A stretch of 64,000 nucleotides of DNA. Origin: Saprospiraceae bacterium (GTDB lineage Bacteria > Bacteroidota > Bacteroidia > Chitinophagales > Saprospiraceae). Below are positions 9,834 to 19,190 of this stretch, piece after piece (the first letter of the stretch is position 1; each line of letters begins with the position of its first letter). The position numbers were made by a program, and so were the translations under genes. The stretch covers positions 639,001 through 703,000 of the forward strand of contig JADKBS010000001.1 in assembly GCA_016714985.1 (NCBI GenBank), written 5' to 3'. The notes beneath the pieces are model-generated. The model saw only the letters and a program-made list of their open reading frames with translations. It was not told where the DNA came from and did no database searches.

Positions 9834-11897
9834 ATGAATAGACTTCAATACGAAACCTCGCCCTACCTCCTTCAACATGCCAACAACCCCGTGGACTGGT
9901 TTGCTTGGAAACCGGAGGCCTTTGAACGTGCAAAGCGGGAAGACAAGCCCATCCTTGCCAGTATTGGGTATTCTACCTGCCATTGGTGCCATGTGATGGA
10001 GCGGGAGAGCTTTGAGGACCACGAGGTGGCCGAGTTCATGAACGAACATTTCGTCTGCATCAAAGTGGACAGGGAGGAGCGGCCCGATGTTGACCAGATT
10101 TACATGGAGGCCTGCCAAGTGATGACGGGCGGCGGCGGCTGGCCGCTCAATTGTTTTTTGTTGCCGGATGGAAGGCCGTTCTATGCTGGCACTTATTATC
10201 CTCCAGTGCCTGCCTACAATCGCCCTTCTTGGCTACAAGTGCTGATGAACCTCTCCCATGCCTATCAGAACAAGCGGGAAACAGTAGAAGACCAAGCCCA
10301 GCGTCTGACTGACATTATCCGGGATTCGGGCAAGACCTTCACAGGCAGCAACCAGCTTCGGGTTGTTACGGATGAGCAACCTTTTTCGCAGGAGACCTTG
10401 AAAAAGATATTTACAAACCTTCAGCGGCAATTTGATGGGACAAATGGAGGATTTGGCGGGGCGCCAAAGTTTCCGGGCACGATGTCGCTCAATTTCCTAC
10501 TGGCCTATTATTTTTATTTTGGTGAAGAATCGGCACTTGGCCATGTGCAGTTCTCCTTGGATAAAATGGCGATGGGCGGCATTTATGACCAGCTTGGCGG
10601 CGGCTTTGCCCGCTACGCAACTGATGCAAAATGGCTTGTGCCGCATTTTGAGAAAATGCTTTACGACAATGCCCTGTTGGTAGGTGTATTGGCGGATGCC
10701 TATAAAGTCACAAAGAAGGAACTTTACCTTGAAACCATCGGGGAGACGCTGGCATGGGTAGCGCGGGAAATGACAGGCCCAGAAGGCGGCTTTTACTCGG
10801 CTCAAGATGCTGACTCGGAAGGTATTGAAGGCAAGTTTTATGTCTGGGAAAAAGAAGAAGTAGAAAATATACTTGGTGATGAATTCGAGCTATTTTCAAA
10901 ATATTATGACGTGACGCCAATTGGTAACTGGGAGAAAAAAAATATTATATGGAGGAAGTTTGATTTTGAAGAATTTGCAAGGCAAGTTGACCTTCCGGTA
11001 GAAACACTTAAGAAACGACTTGAAGACAGCCGTCAGAAATTGCTCAAAGTTCGAAGCCAGCGTGTTTGGCCCAGCCTTGACGACAAGCTGCTACTGGATT
11101 GGAATGCGCTGATGTGTTCGGCACATGCCAAGGCTTTTATGGCACTTGGCGTGGAGGCTTATCGTGACGCAGCCAAGAGGAGTCTCGATTTTTTGCTTGA
11201 GAAGTTCAAGCAGCCCGATGGAGTTTCCATGTACCATACCTATAAAAATGGCCGTGCGCAGTACGATGCCTTCCTCGACGATTATGCTTTTTTGATTGCC
11301 GCACTGCTTGATGTGGCCGAAATCACAGGTAGGCATGACTATGTTTTGCAAGCTGGGCGCTACATCGAATTTGTTTTTGAGCATTTTCTTGACCCAAATG
11401 ATAAAATGTTCTATTTTACGTCATCAAAGCAGGCGGACGTGTTGCTTCGCAGAAAAGACATGTACGACTCGGCCACTCCTTCGGGCAATGCCATGATGGC
11501 TCAGAACTTGAGAAGGGGCGCAGTTTTGCTCGACCGATGGGAGTGGTTGCAACATGCCTCCGATATGTTGTTGGCCATCAAGGACGCAACGGTGCGGCAT
11601 CCATCTTCCTTTAGCCAATGGGCAAGCTGCTTGATGGGCGAGGTTTTTGGTACTGCTGAAGTTGCGGTGGTTGGAAGCGGGGCCCATGAATTTACTGCGG
11701 AAATCAATGCGGAATATTTGCCTCAAAAAGTATTGATGATGTCAGAGACTGCAGATGCGCAATTCCCATTGTTGAACGGCAAAGGGGATTCGAACGACAC
11801 ATTAGTATATTTATGTCAGAATTACACCTGCCAGCAACCTGTGAATTCAATTGAGTCGTTCAGGCAATTAATTGGCAGGATGACAGTTATTGAATAG
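9834..11897 (+). CDS. DUF255 thioredoxin-domain protein (YyaL/SPATA20-like)
   Basis: 687 residues from the canonical start MNRLQYETSPYLLQHA. The N-terminal thioredoxin-fold domain carries the CxxC motif in YSTCHWCHVMERESFED and the family signature VDREERPDVDQIYM. The rest is an alpha/alpha-barrel region similar to carbohydrate epimerase folds (GGIYDQLGGGFARYATD, PHFEKMLYDNALL, DDKLLLDWNALM). There is no signal peptide in this reading, so it is probably cytoplasmic. Upstream in-frame sequence exists back to 9672 but lacks family similarity. The biochemical role of the family is not settled. Confidence 0.9.
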   Translation: MNRLQYETSPYLLQHANNPVDWFAWKPEAFERAKREDKPILASIGYSTCHWCHVMERESFEDHEVAEFMNEHFVCIKVDREERPDVDQIYMEACQVMTGGGGWPLNCFLLPDGRPFYAGTYYPPVPAYNRPSWLQVLMNLSHAYQNKRETVEDQAQRLTDIIRDSGKTFTGSNQLRVVTDEQPFSQETLKKIFTNLQRQFDGTNGGFGGAPKFPGTMSLNFLLAYYFYFGEESALGHVQFSLDKMAMGGIYDQLGGGFARYATDAKWLVPHFEKMLYDNALLVGVLADAYKVTKKELYLETIGETLAWVAREMTGPEGGFYSAQDADSEGIEGKFYVWEKEEVENILGDEFELFSKYYDVTPIGNWEKKNIIWRKFDFEEFARQVDLPVETLKKRLEDSRQKLLKVRSQRVWPSLDDKLLLDWNALMCSAHAKAFMALGVEAYRDAAKRSLDFLLEKFKQPDGVSMYHTYKNGRAQYDAFLDDYAFLIAALLDVAEITGRHDYVLQAGRYIEFVFEHFLDPNDKMFYFTSSKQADVLLRRKDMYDSATPSGNAMMAQNLRRGAVLLDRWEWLQHASDMLLAIKDATVRHPSSFSQWASCLMGEVFGTAEVAVVGSGAHEFTAEINAEYLPQKVLMMSETADAQFPLLNGKGDSNDTLVYLCQNYTCQQPVNSIESFRQLIGRMTVIE

Positions 11898-11977
11898 CTC
11901 TAAAGATGACGCAATGCAGTTAAAGGGAAATTTGGGTAAATGAGCGGTTTGTAGAATTTAAAATTTCACGAAAGTCT

Positions 11978-12949
11978 ATGAAAATCACATTTACGGTTAC
12001 GCTTTTGCTACTGATGTTGGCAATGCCTGTGCTGGGCCAGCAGCCCGCACAATACAGCCTTTACCGGCTTAACAAATATGCTTTTAATCCAGCCTACGCT
12101 GGCCTCGACAACTCGCTCAGCATGACCGGGGTTTACAGGACACAATGGGTGGGTTTGTCGGGTGCGCCCGTTTCCCAGCATTTCAATGCGCACATGCCGC
12201 TGTACATCATTGGCGGCGGTGCAGGGATTTCCGTTGAGAATGAATCCATTGGCTCATGGCGACAAACTGCCTTCAATGCCAGCTACGCCCGGCAACTCCA
12301 ATTTGGCAAAGATGCGCTGCTTTCGATTGGTGCTTCGGGTGGTTTGGTGCAGCGGCAACTGGATGGCTCAAAACTGCGCACCCCCAGCACAGAGATTGAC
12401 GATCAAGGGAACGTAGTATCCCACAATGACAATCTTCCGCTTGGAACAGGTATTGGGGTAGCTCCTACTGCCCATCTGGGGGTTTTCTATCAGCGGGAAA
12501 AGCTGGAGTTAGGGGTTTCGGCAATGAATTTGCTTGGGAATCAGATGAAAGTATCTGGTGCTGAGTTTCAGCAGGCAAGAACCTACTTTCTTTATATGGG
12601 CTACAACCTCGATTTGGGCAGTAGCATAGAAATTCTTCCTTCGTTTTTATTGAAATCTGACGTGCAACAAACGCAAATCGATTTTTCCTTAACAACAAGG
12701 TTCAATGAAAATATCTTTGCCGGAGGGTCGTTAAGGGGTTACAGCAAAAACAGCTTTGATGCCGTTGCATTGATGGCTGGCTTCAAGTTGAGCGAAAAAC
12801 TTTCGATAGGCTATTCATACGATATTGGCCTTTCGGCGTTGAGCACCGTCAACAGCGGATCCCACGAATTGCTGTTGAACTATAACCTCGGTGCCCCGAT
12901 AGGAAAAGGCCGCCCTCCAGCTGTAATCTACAACCCACGTTCCCTCTGA
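11978..12949 (+). CDS. PorP/SprF family type IX secretion system membrane protein
   Basis: 323 residues: a signal peptide ending at VLGQQ, then the family hallmark QYSLYRLNKYAFNPAYAG and an outer-membrane beta-barrel with alternating strands to the C-terminus. PorP/SprF proteins anchor or translocate specific T9SS substrates at the cell surface. It lies directly ahead of gldK, the same order as porP-porK-porL-porM-porN in Porphyromonas gingivalis, which supports the PorP assignment over one of the many SprF paralogues. The symbol is left blank because family members are numerous. Confidence 0.9.
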   Translation: MKITFTVTLLLLMLAMPVLGQQPAQYSLYRLNKYAFNPAYAGLDNSLSMTGVYRTQWVGLSGAPVSQHFNAHMPLYIIGGGAGISVENESIGSWRQTAFNASYARQLQFGKDALLSIGASGGLVQRQLDGSKLRTPSTEIDDQGNVVSHNDNLPLGTGIGVAPTAHLGVFYQREKLELGVSAMNLLGNQMKVSGAEFQQARTYFLYMGYNLDLGSSIEILPSFLLKSDVQQTQIDFSLTTRFNENIFAGGSLRGYSKNSFDAVALMAGFKLSEKLSIGYSYDIGLSALSTVNSGSHELLLNYNLGAPIGKGRPPAVIYNPRSL

Positions 12950-13175
12950 AAAAAATAGCACACGCATTCGGCCCATTCCGCACGGAAAAGCCGGATTTGG
13001 TAAATTAAAAAAGGTAAATCCACACTAACCAAGAAAAATATGTCGTTCTTGTCAGGCGTAAATTGTTAATTTTGTCACTTTGTTGATAGAAAATTCAATC
13101 AACTCTTTGAATTCAGAGGCAAAGCGTTATTTTTACGTCTCTTTTTCACTAAAGAAGGAAAACTCGGGTGTTAAA

Positions 13176-14426
13176 ATGAAAAAACTATTAATGACTTCGT
13201 TTGCGCTGTTGACCTTGGCGGCGCTAATTTCATCTTGTGGCAGCAAGGAATCAGGGCAACTCACCGGCGTTATTGACAGGCCTGAGTGGAAAGGCATCAA
13301 TCCTTACGGGATGGTGTATATCCCTTCTGGTACCCTTCACATCGGGCCTAGCGACCAAGACATCTCCAACACGTTCGTCCAAAGACCAAAGTCCATCTCT
13401 ATTCAGGGCTTCTATATGGACGACACGGAGATCACCAACAACGAATATCGCCAGTTCGTCTATTGGGTGAAGGACTCCATCGCCCACTCCTACCTTAATC
13501 ACTTCATTACTGATCAAGCAACTGGGGAAGAGCGGATTGACTGGGAATATGAAATTGACTGGGAAGACGAGACTCTTCAAGATCTCTATTACCAAGGTGA
13601 TGACCGTTTTGCTGGTCGTCAGGAGTTGGATGTGAGCAAAATGGAGTTTGAGTACGAATGGTACGATTGGCAAGCTGCTGCCCATGACAAGGGCAAATCG
13701 CCAAGGACAACCTTCATCAAGCGCAAAACCATCAATGTTTACCCTGACACAATGGTATGGATTCGTGATTTTGCTTATTCCTACAATGAGCCGATGACTC
13801 GGAACTATTTCTGGCATCCTGCATTTGACGACTATCCCGTAGTAGGCGTGGATTGGCACATGGCCACAGCTTTTAGCTACTGGCGCACCAAGCTCTGGGA
13901 CACCTTCCAAGCAGCGCGTGAGGATGGCATCAACTCCGAAGACTTCCGCCTTCCGACCGAACACGAGTGGGAGTACGCTGCCCGTGGTGGCCATGACCTC
14001 GCTCCGTATCCTTGGGGCGGGTATTACCTCCGCAACTCAAAAGGTTGCCTCCTTGCCAACTTCAAGCCTGGTCGTGGTAATTACCCTGAAGACGGTGGCC
14101 AATACACAGTTAAGGCTGATGCCTATTTCCCAAATGACTACGGACTCTACAACATGTCGGGCAACGTAGCAGAGTGGACTTCAACCGCGTATTACGAAAA
14201 TGCCTACTCCTTCATCCATGACCTCAACCCGGACATCCGCTTTGATGCGACAGATGATGACCCAGAGGCATACAAGCGTAAGGTCATACGTGGCGGTTCT
14301 TGGAAAGATATTGCTTGGTTCTTGCAGACTGGCAACCGTCACTGGGAGTTCCAAGATACAACTAAATCGTATGTTGGATTCCGTTGTGCCCTAACCTTCT
14401 TGGGCCGCTCAATCAACGACTTTTAA
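13176..14426 (+). CDS. gldK: Gliding motility/T9SS lipoprotein GldK
   Basis: 416-residue lipoprotein with a type II signal peptide and lipobox LISSCGS; ATG at 13176 is chosen because it places this signal at the N-terminus. The body is a formylglycine-generating-enzyme-like (FGE-sulfatase) domain with the typical stretches IQGFYMDDTEITNNEYRQF, FRLPTEHEWEYAARGG, GLYNMSGNVAEWTS and VIRGGSWKD. With GldN, GldK/PorK forms the periplasmic ring under the outer membrane in T9SS. It is followed by a clear hairpin terminator before gldL, which is unusual for this operon. Confidence 0.95.
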   Translation: MKKLLMTSFALLTLAALISSCGSKESGQLTGVIDRPEWKGINPYGMVYIPSGTLHIGPSDQDISNTFVQRPKSISIQGFYMDDTEITNNEYRQFVYWVKDSIAHSYLNHFITDQATGEERIDWEYEIDWEDETLQDLYYQGDDRFAGRQELDVSKMEFEYEWYDWQAAAHDKGKSPRTTFIKRKTINVYPDTMVWIRDFAYSYNEPMTRNYFWHPAFDDYPVVGVDWHMATAFSYWRTKLWDTFQAAREDGINSEDFRLPTEHEWEYAARGGHDLAPYPWGGYYLRNSKGCLLANFKPGRGNYPEDGGQYTVKADAYFPNDYGLYNMSGNVAEWTSTAYYENAYSFIHDLNPDIRFDATDDDPEAYKRKVIRGGSWKDIAWFLQTGNRHWEFQDTTKSYVGFRCALTFLGRSINDF

Positions 14427-14450
14427 TTATTTGAAAAAAAATAAATCCAG

Positions 14451-14486
14451 AATGGATAGTAATACAGTTACTATCCATTTTTTTTT
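14451..14486 (+). terminator. Rho-independent terminator between gldK and gldL
   Basis: Twelve-base perfect stem (AATGGATAGTAA and its complement) with a 5-base loop, followed by a run of nine T. It lies 25 bases after the gldK stop and 160 bases before gldL, so it would cut or attenuate read-through in the secretion operon. Confidence 0.85.
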
Positions 14487-14646
14487 ATTTTCGCGTCGCA
14501 AAACGATTCCCGTTCGAAAAAAGGCTACAACTTTTTTGCTCCCACATTCAAATAGCCTGTTACCTTTTAGCGATTGGGTATTATTTGTCGAGGGAAACAT
14601 CCTTTGCTTAATCTGAATTTAGCTAACCTAATTAAAACGAGTAAAA

Positions 14647-15243
14647 ATGAGTTTCGTAAAAACTAAAGGATTCAAGTATTTCAAAAACCTTTTGATTGGT
14701 GTTGGTGCCGCCATTGTATTGATGGGTGCTTTGTTCAAACTAGAGAGTTGGCCGTATGCCAGCGAAATGCTTATCTTGGGTCTGTCCATTGAGGCAGTAA
14801 TATTCCTGTTCTTGGGACTTATTGGCCCAGAGCCGGACTACTATTGGCACAAGCTTTATCCAGGTCTTGATGACTACCATGCCAACCTTACACCACTTTC
14901 TGCTGGCCCACAGAGCAACATCGACATGGGCACTCCGCTGCACGGTGATGTAATCGAGAACCAATTAGGTGGTATGTTGACAGAGCTACAAACTATGTCT
15001 AAAAGCCTTTCTTCACTGAAAGCATTGCAAGAAGTTGATTTTTCTGGGACAAGCGACCAGCTCAAAACCATGAACAATTTCTATACAAAGTTGAACGAAG
15101 CCATGGCTGACCTTAACGACTCCATTGCTGACACAAAGGTTTATAAAGACCAGCTTGGCGTTCTGAACAAGAACCTATCTGGCCTGAATGGTGTCTATGG
15201 TGGCATGTTGAATGCAATTGCCAGCTTCCGTCCGCAGCAGTAA
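14647..15243 (+). CDS. gldL: Gliding motility/T9SS inner-membrane motor protein GldL
   Basis: 198 residues. Two N-terminal membrane helices (LLIGVGAAIVLMGALFKL and MLILGLSIEAVIFLFLGL) are followed by PEPDYYWHKLYPGLDDY and a helical cytoplasmic tail. GldL and GldM form the proton-motive-force-driven motor of T9SS; the charged residues in the helix region (ESW in helix 1-2) fit the family. Position between gldK and gldM is conserved across Bacteroidota. The coding sequence starts at the ATG that opens with the typical MSFVKTKGFKYFKN. Confidence 0.95.
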   Translation: MSFVKTKGFKYFKNLLIGVGAAIVLMGALFKLESWPYASEMLILGLSIEAVIFLFLGLIGPEPDYYWHKLYPGLDDYHANLTPLSAGPQSNIDMGTPLHGDVIENQLGGMLTELQTMSKSLSSLKALQEVDFSGTSDQLKTMNNFYTKLNEAMADLNDSIADTKVYKDQLGVLNKNLSGLNGVYGGMLNAIASFRPQQ

Positions 15244-15304
15244 TCTGAATGGCATATTGCGGCAGATGAATTAACTAAATTGTTTAACGAAAAAAAAATA
15301 GCAA

Positions 15305-16930
15305 ATGTCCATTCCAAAGGAGCCGCGGCAGCTCATGATCAACCTGATGTACTTGGTACTCACGGCGCTGCTAGCATTGAATGTTTCTGCAGAGGTGATG
15401 AATGCCTTTATTACCCTTGACGAGGGCAATAAGGCAAGTGCTGCTACTGTGAACTCACAACTCGACCAAACTGTAAAAGGGCTGAAAGATCTTTTGAACG
15501 ATGATTCGAAAGCAAAATACCGTGCGATTGGCCCAGCCGTAGATGAAATCCGTGCAGAAGTAGTCAATTTTGATAGCTATGTTGACCAAATGCGTGATTT
15601 GCTGCTTGATGCAGCTGGCAACATGAACAAAAAAGTTGACGAAGGCGACTACACAGAAAGTTATGGCAAGAAGGTGCCAAGGGGTCAAAAGAACAAGGAC
15701 ATCACTACCCGCATTCTTGTTGACGAGAAAAAAGGTGCTGAATTGAAAGCAAAATTGGTGGAGGTAAAACAAAAAATGATTGATTCCTATACCAAACTGC
15801 TTACCGATAATGGTCAGGTTTTCGGTCTCAAAAAAGAAGAGATTGACAACCGTATCCAGAATATTGCCAACAACCTTCCGTTGAAGGTTGATGACGAGAC
15901 TTGGAAAAAAGGCAAAAAGAAAAGCTGGGAGGAATTCAAGTTCCGTCAGATGCCGCTTGCTGCCGTACTGCCCCTGCTCAGTCAAATGCAAGCTGACGCA
16001 AAAAGTTCTGAAGCATCGTTGGTCAACAGCATGGCCGAGCTTGCAGGTGGACGTGTGATTGAATTCGATGCATTCTTTCCTGTCGTTTCTGCCAAGAAAT
16101 CCTACCTGATTTCTGGAGAGCCTTTCGAAGCAGAAATTTCAGTTGGTACTTACAGCTCGCAAATCAATCCAGCAGATATTGGCATCTTCGTTAATGGTAG
16201 CAAGATTCCAGTAGGCAACGATGGTAAAGCAAAGTACACTGCTCGTACTGATGGCTTGGGCGAGAAGACACTTAAGTTGGATGCCCAAGTACGCAACCCG
16301 CTAACTGGCGAGGTATCGAAAGGCAGCTCAACCTTCACCTATGAGGTAGGCCAGAAGTCGGTAGCGATTTCTGCAGACAAAATGAACGTGTTCTATATTG
16401 GTGTTGAAAACCCAATTTCCGTATCAGCAGCTGGTGTATCGAGTAACGACCTGAAAATTGGCATTTCTGGAGGTGGCGGTTCGCTTTCAAAAACAGGTAG
16501 CAATACTTGGACAGTGAAAGTTACATCCGTCACAGACGATTGCAAAATCACGGTCAGCGCCAAGGATATGAATGCCAGTAAGGCTTTCCGTGTAAAGCGT
16601 ATCCCTGACCCTGTCGCTAAATTGGGCAACAAGGCTGACGGGGAGATGGGTAACGGTGAGTTTAAAGTGCAGAAAGGCCTTATTGCTTGGCTGGAAAACT
16701 TCGATTTTGAAGCTCGTTGCGAAATCCAAGGCTTCAACCTTGTAAAAGTGTCTAAGCGGGAAGACCCTGCTGAAGCACCAAACAATGGAGGTTCTTTTAG
16801 TGGCAAGGCTTCCAACTTAGTTAATGCTGCAAAACCAGGCGACACATTCTATTTCGAGAACGTAAAAGCCCGTTGCCCCGGTGACGCCGCTGGGCGCAAA
16901 ATCAACTCTTTGGTGTTCAGGATTAAATAA
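15305..16930 (+). CDS. gldM: Gliding motility/T9SS motor protein GldM
   Basis: 541 residues with a single N-terminal membrane helix (LMINLMYLVLTALLALNVSAEVM) preceded by the family-typical MSIPKEPRQ, then a long periplasmic part made of helical and beta-sandwich domains, which in known GldM spans the periplasm and contacts the GldKN ring. The gene starts 61 bases after gldL. It is followed by a hairpin terminator that separates it from gldN. Confidence 0.95.
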   Translation: MSIPKEPRQLMINLMYLVLTALLALNVSAEVMNAFITLDEGNKASAATVNSQLDQTVKGLKDLLNDDSKAKYRAIGPAVDEIRAEVVNFDSYVDQMRDLLLDAAGNMNKKVDEGDYTESYGKKVPRGQKNKDITTRILVDEKKGAELKAKLVEVKQKMIDSYTKLLTDNGQVFGLKKEEIDNRIQNIANNLPLKVDDETWKKGKKKSWEEFKFRQMPLAAVLPLLSQMQADAKSSEASLVNSMAELAGGRVIEFDAFFPVVSAKKSYLISGEPFEAEISVGTYSSQINPADIGIFVNGSKIPVGNDGKAKYTARTDGLGEKTLKLDAQVRNPLTGEVSKGSSTFTYEVGQKSVAISADKMNVFYIGVENPISVSAAGVSSNDLKIGISGGGGSLSKTGSNTWTVKVTSVTDDCKITVSAKDMNASKAFRVKRIPDPVAKLGNKADGEMGNGEFKVQKGLIAWLENFDFEARCEIQGFNLVKVSKREDPAEAPNNGGSFSGKASNLVNAAKPGDTFYFENVKARCPGDAAGRKINSLVFRIK

Positions 16931-16944
16931 AATTTGAACACTGG

Positions 16945-16995
16945 ATACTAACTGCCGGGGCATGAAAGTTCTATTCCCGGTAGTTAGTATTTTTT
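16945..16995 (+). terminator. Rho-independent terminator between gldM and gldN
   Basis: Fifteen-base stem (ATACTAACTGCCGGG paired with CCCGGTAGTTAGTAT, one wobble) followed by TTTTTTC. It lies just after gldM and 24 bases before the gldN start, so part of the transcripts would end before gldN. Confidence 0.8.
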
Positions 16996-17018
16996 CATTT
17001 TGAAAACTTTTGAGAAAC

Positions 17019-17879
17019 ATGAAGTTTGCATTCAGACTGTTCAGTTTGGTTTTTATGCTTACGCTGTGCAATACCACCTTTGCCCAGCAACCTGAAAATA
17101 TTTTAACAGAATCCAGTGATCCCAATGAAGGTCGTCCATTGGATGATGTTGTCGGCAAAAGGCTTACTGGAGACAAACGCCTGCTTCCCTACGACCATGT
17201 CCGTGAAGCTGATATTTTCTGGGAAAAGCGTATTTGGAGGGTTATTGACATCCGCGAGAAAATGAACCTGCCCTTTGCTTACCCAGAGCGTCCGTTCTTT
17301 TCTATTTTGATGGATGCTGCCACAGGTGGTGAAATCACAGTGTATAGCACTGAGGATGATAAGTTCTCATCCAAGCTTACGCCAGATGAGGTGGCTTCTA
17401 TGGGTGCTACCATTGATACGGTAATAACTTTTGACCCTGAAACTTACGAAGAGCAAATTCAGGTTGTTAGGAACGACATCAACCCTGAAGATGTAAAACG
17501 TTTCCGCATGAAAGAGATTTGGTTCTTTGATGAAGAAACATCAACCCTCCAAGTTCGCATTCTTGGTATCGCACCGCTGATCGACAAGAATGACGAAAAC
17601 GGCAACTTCCTTTACGAAAAGCCGATGTTCTGGGTCTATTACCCAGAAGCTCGTGAAATCTTGTCAAGGGAGCAGGTTTTTAATGCTGGTAATGATGCCA
17701 GCCCCATCACTTGGGAAGACCTTATGGAGATGAGATTCTTCTCTAGCTATATCTTCAAGGAGTCCAACGTGCGTGACCGCCGTATCCAAGACTACCTTAC
17801 AGGTATTGACCTGCTCTTGGAGGCTGATAAAATCAAGCAAGAAATCTTCAACTTTGAACATGACCTTTGGTCATATTGA
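17019..17879 (+). CDS. gldN: Gliding motility/T9SS protein GldN
   Basis: 286 residues with a signal peptide (core FRLFSLVFMLTLCNTTFAQQ). The mature protein shows the GldN/PorN features VREADIFWEKRIWRVIDIREKMN and MFWVYYPEAREIL. GldN binds GldK to build the periplasmic ring of the secretion apparatus. ATG at 17019 is preferred over an upstream TTG because it directly begins the signal peptide. It is the last gene of the cluster, closed by a strong bidirectional terminator. Confidence 0.95.
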   Translation: MKFAFRLFSLVFMLTLCNTTFAQQPENILTESSDPNEGRPLDDVVGKRLTGDKRLLPYDHVREADIFWEKRIWRVIDIREKMNLPFAYPERPFFSILMDAATGGEITVYSTEDDKFSSKLTPDEVASMGATIDTVITFDPETYEEQIQVVRNDINPEDVKRFRMKEIWFFDEETSTLQVRILGIAPLIDKNDENGNFLYEKPMFWVYYPEAREILSREQVFNAGNDASPITWEDLMEMRFFSSYIFKESNVRDRRIQDYLTGIDLLLEADKIKQEIFNFEHDLWSY

Positions 17880-17900
17880 TTTGAAGAAAAATCGCTTAAC

Positions 17901-17938
17901 AAAAATGGCATCGCAACAAGCGATGCCATTTTTGTTTT
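17901..17938. terminator. Bidirectional terminator after gldN
   Basis: Fourteen-base perfect stem (AAAAATGGCATCGC and complement) with loop AACAA and T-rich ends on both strands. It lies between the convergent gldN and hexapeptide-protein genes and can serve both. Confidence 0.9.
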
Positions 17939-17941
17939 CAG

Positions 17942-18532
17942 TTATTTTGATTCTCGCCATGTCTTAAAAACTGCCATTTGCGATGGCCTGTTGGCCGGTA
18001 TTTCCCTAAGCGGCTCACAAGCTTTTAAGGTTTCGTGCAGTTCCTTTGGCAATTGCTGGTAGAGCGCTGTACCTTTTGTTTTCCAGCCAATCATTTTATC
18101 ACTCACCTCCTTTATTATCTTCCCAGGATTGCCCACCACCAAACTGCGCCTTGGAAACTTCGTATCGGCAGCGACAAAGCAAAGTGCGCCAATGATGCAC
18201 TCTTCACCAATTTCCACGTTGTCCATCACCACAGCGTTCATGCCTACCAGTGAATTGCGTCCTACAGTTGCCCCGTGAATGACCGCCCCATGCCCAATAT
18301 GCGCTCCTTCGCAGAGCCGAACCGTTACACCGGGAAACATGTGGATGGTGCAGTTCTCCTGTACATTGCAACCATCTTCGATGATGATTTCACCCCAGTC
18401 GCCCCGTATGGCAGCTCCTGGCCCAACGTAAACATGTTTGCCAATAATAACATTGCCCGTAACCACTGCCTGTGGGTGAATGAACGATGATTCATGCACA
18501 ACTGGCCTATATCCATTGAATTCGTAAATCAT
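17942..18532 (-). CDS. PaaY-like hexapeptide-repeat protein (gamma-carbonic anhydrase fold)
   Basis: 196 residues of left-handed beta-helix with imperfect hexapeptide turns (VVTGNVIIGKHVYVGPGAAIRGD, VIHGATVGRNSLVGMNAVV). The histidine-containing turns (CTIHMFPG, GAHIGHGAVIHG) match the metal site of gamma-class carbonic anhydrases. The C-terminal helix (ETLKACEPLREIPANRPSQ) is that of PaaY, a thioesterase-like protein of phenylacetate catabolism. ATG at 18532 starts MIYEFNGYRPVVHESSF. It lies 11 bases downstream of an acyl-CoA thioesterase gene, probably cotranscribed; no other paa gene is in the window, so phenylacetate metabolism is not shown. Confidence 0.8.
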   Translation of the reverse strand: MIYEFNGYRPVVHESSFIHPQAVVTGNVIIGKHVYVGPGAAIRGDWGEIIIEDGCNVQENCTIHMFPGVTVRLCEGAHIGHGAVIHGATVGRNSLVGMNAVVMDNVEIGEECIIGALCFVAADTKFPRRSLVVGNPGKIIKEVSDKMIGWKTKGTALYQQLPKELHETLKACEPLREIPANRPSQMAVFKTWRESK

Positions 18533-18543
18533 TTCATGTGAGT

Positions 18544-19107
18544 TTAGAAACCAACGACACAACGCTCCGACTCCAATAGGTATAGCTCAGCATCAACCTT
18601 GTAGCGGCTTATTTCGTTGTTGAATTCATCCTTGAACTGAGCCTTGAGCTCCTTGCGTTTCATTGCTTCCAAAAAACGGCGGGCATCTTCTTTATTTTGC
18701 AAAAGCAAAGGCGGCACGGGTGTAGGTTCCCCACGCTTGTCCTTGGCTACCATCGTGAAATAGGAAGTGTTGGTATGCGTCACAATGCCTGTCTCCACGT
18801 TTTCGGAGGTCACCCTCATACCAATTACCAAGGAAGTCCGGCCCACGTAGTTCACTGAGGCATGGATGGACACAAGCTCGCCTACGGCAACGGGTGCCTT
18901 GAACTCGACCCCTTCCACAGACACCGTGACGCAATACCCCCCAGCGTGTTTGGCGGCACATGCGTATGCCGCTTTGTCCATCAGGGAAAGTAGGATGCCG
19001 CCGTGGATTTTGCCCCCAAAATTGGCGTAGGCTGGAATCATCAATTCCGTCATTACCGTCTGAGAAGCAGAAACTGGCTTGGGCATCACAACTGGATTTT
19101 GTTCCAT
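18544..19107 (-). CDS. Hotdog-fold acyl-CoA thioesterase
   Basis: 187 residues starting at MEQNPVVMPKPVSASQT. The hotdog fold of the YciA/ACOT type is recognisable in IPAYANFGGKIHGGILLSLMDKAAYACA (substrate pocket with catalytic acidic residue) and the following FKAPVAVGELVSIHASVNYVGRTSL. Such enzymes hydrolyse acyl-CoA thioesters in the cytoplasm. The C-terminus carries an additional charged tail of about 45 residues (EDARRFLEAMKRKELKAQF). It precedes the PaaY-like gene by 11 bases on the same strand. Confidence 0.85.
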   Translation of the reverse strand: MEQNPVVMPKPVSASQTVMTELMIPAYANFGGKIHGGILLSLMDKAAYACAAKHAGGYCVTVSVEGVEFKAPVAVGELVSIHASVNYVGRTSLVIGMRVTSENVETGIVTHTNTSYFTMVAKDKRGEPTPVPPLLLQNKEDARRFLEAMKRKELKAQFKDEFNNEISRYKVDAELYLLESERCVVGF

Positions 19108-19136
19108 AATTTTTTGAAAATCAAGGATGTAAAAAT

Positions 19137-19175
19137 AGAAAACCCCCATGAAACATCCGTCTCGTGGGGGCTTTT
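19137..19175 (-). terminator. Terminator downstream of dodecin
   Basis: Stem CCCCCATGA/TCGTGGGGG with one wobble and an 11-base loop, followed on the minus strand by TTTTC. It lies directly after the dodecin stop and upstream of the thioesterase start. Confidence 0.75.
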
Positions 19176-19190
19176 GCTTAGGCCGAAGTG

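Noticed and set aside
17942..19107. Phenylacetate degradation operon
   Set aside because: Only a PaaY-like protein and a generic thioesterase are present; no paaABCDE, paaK or paaZ genes are seen.
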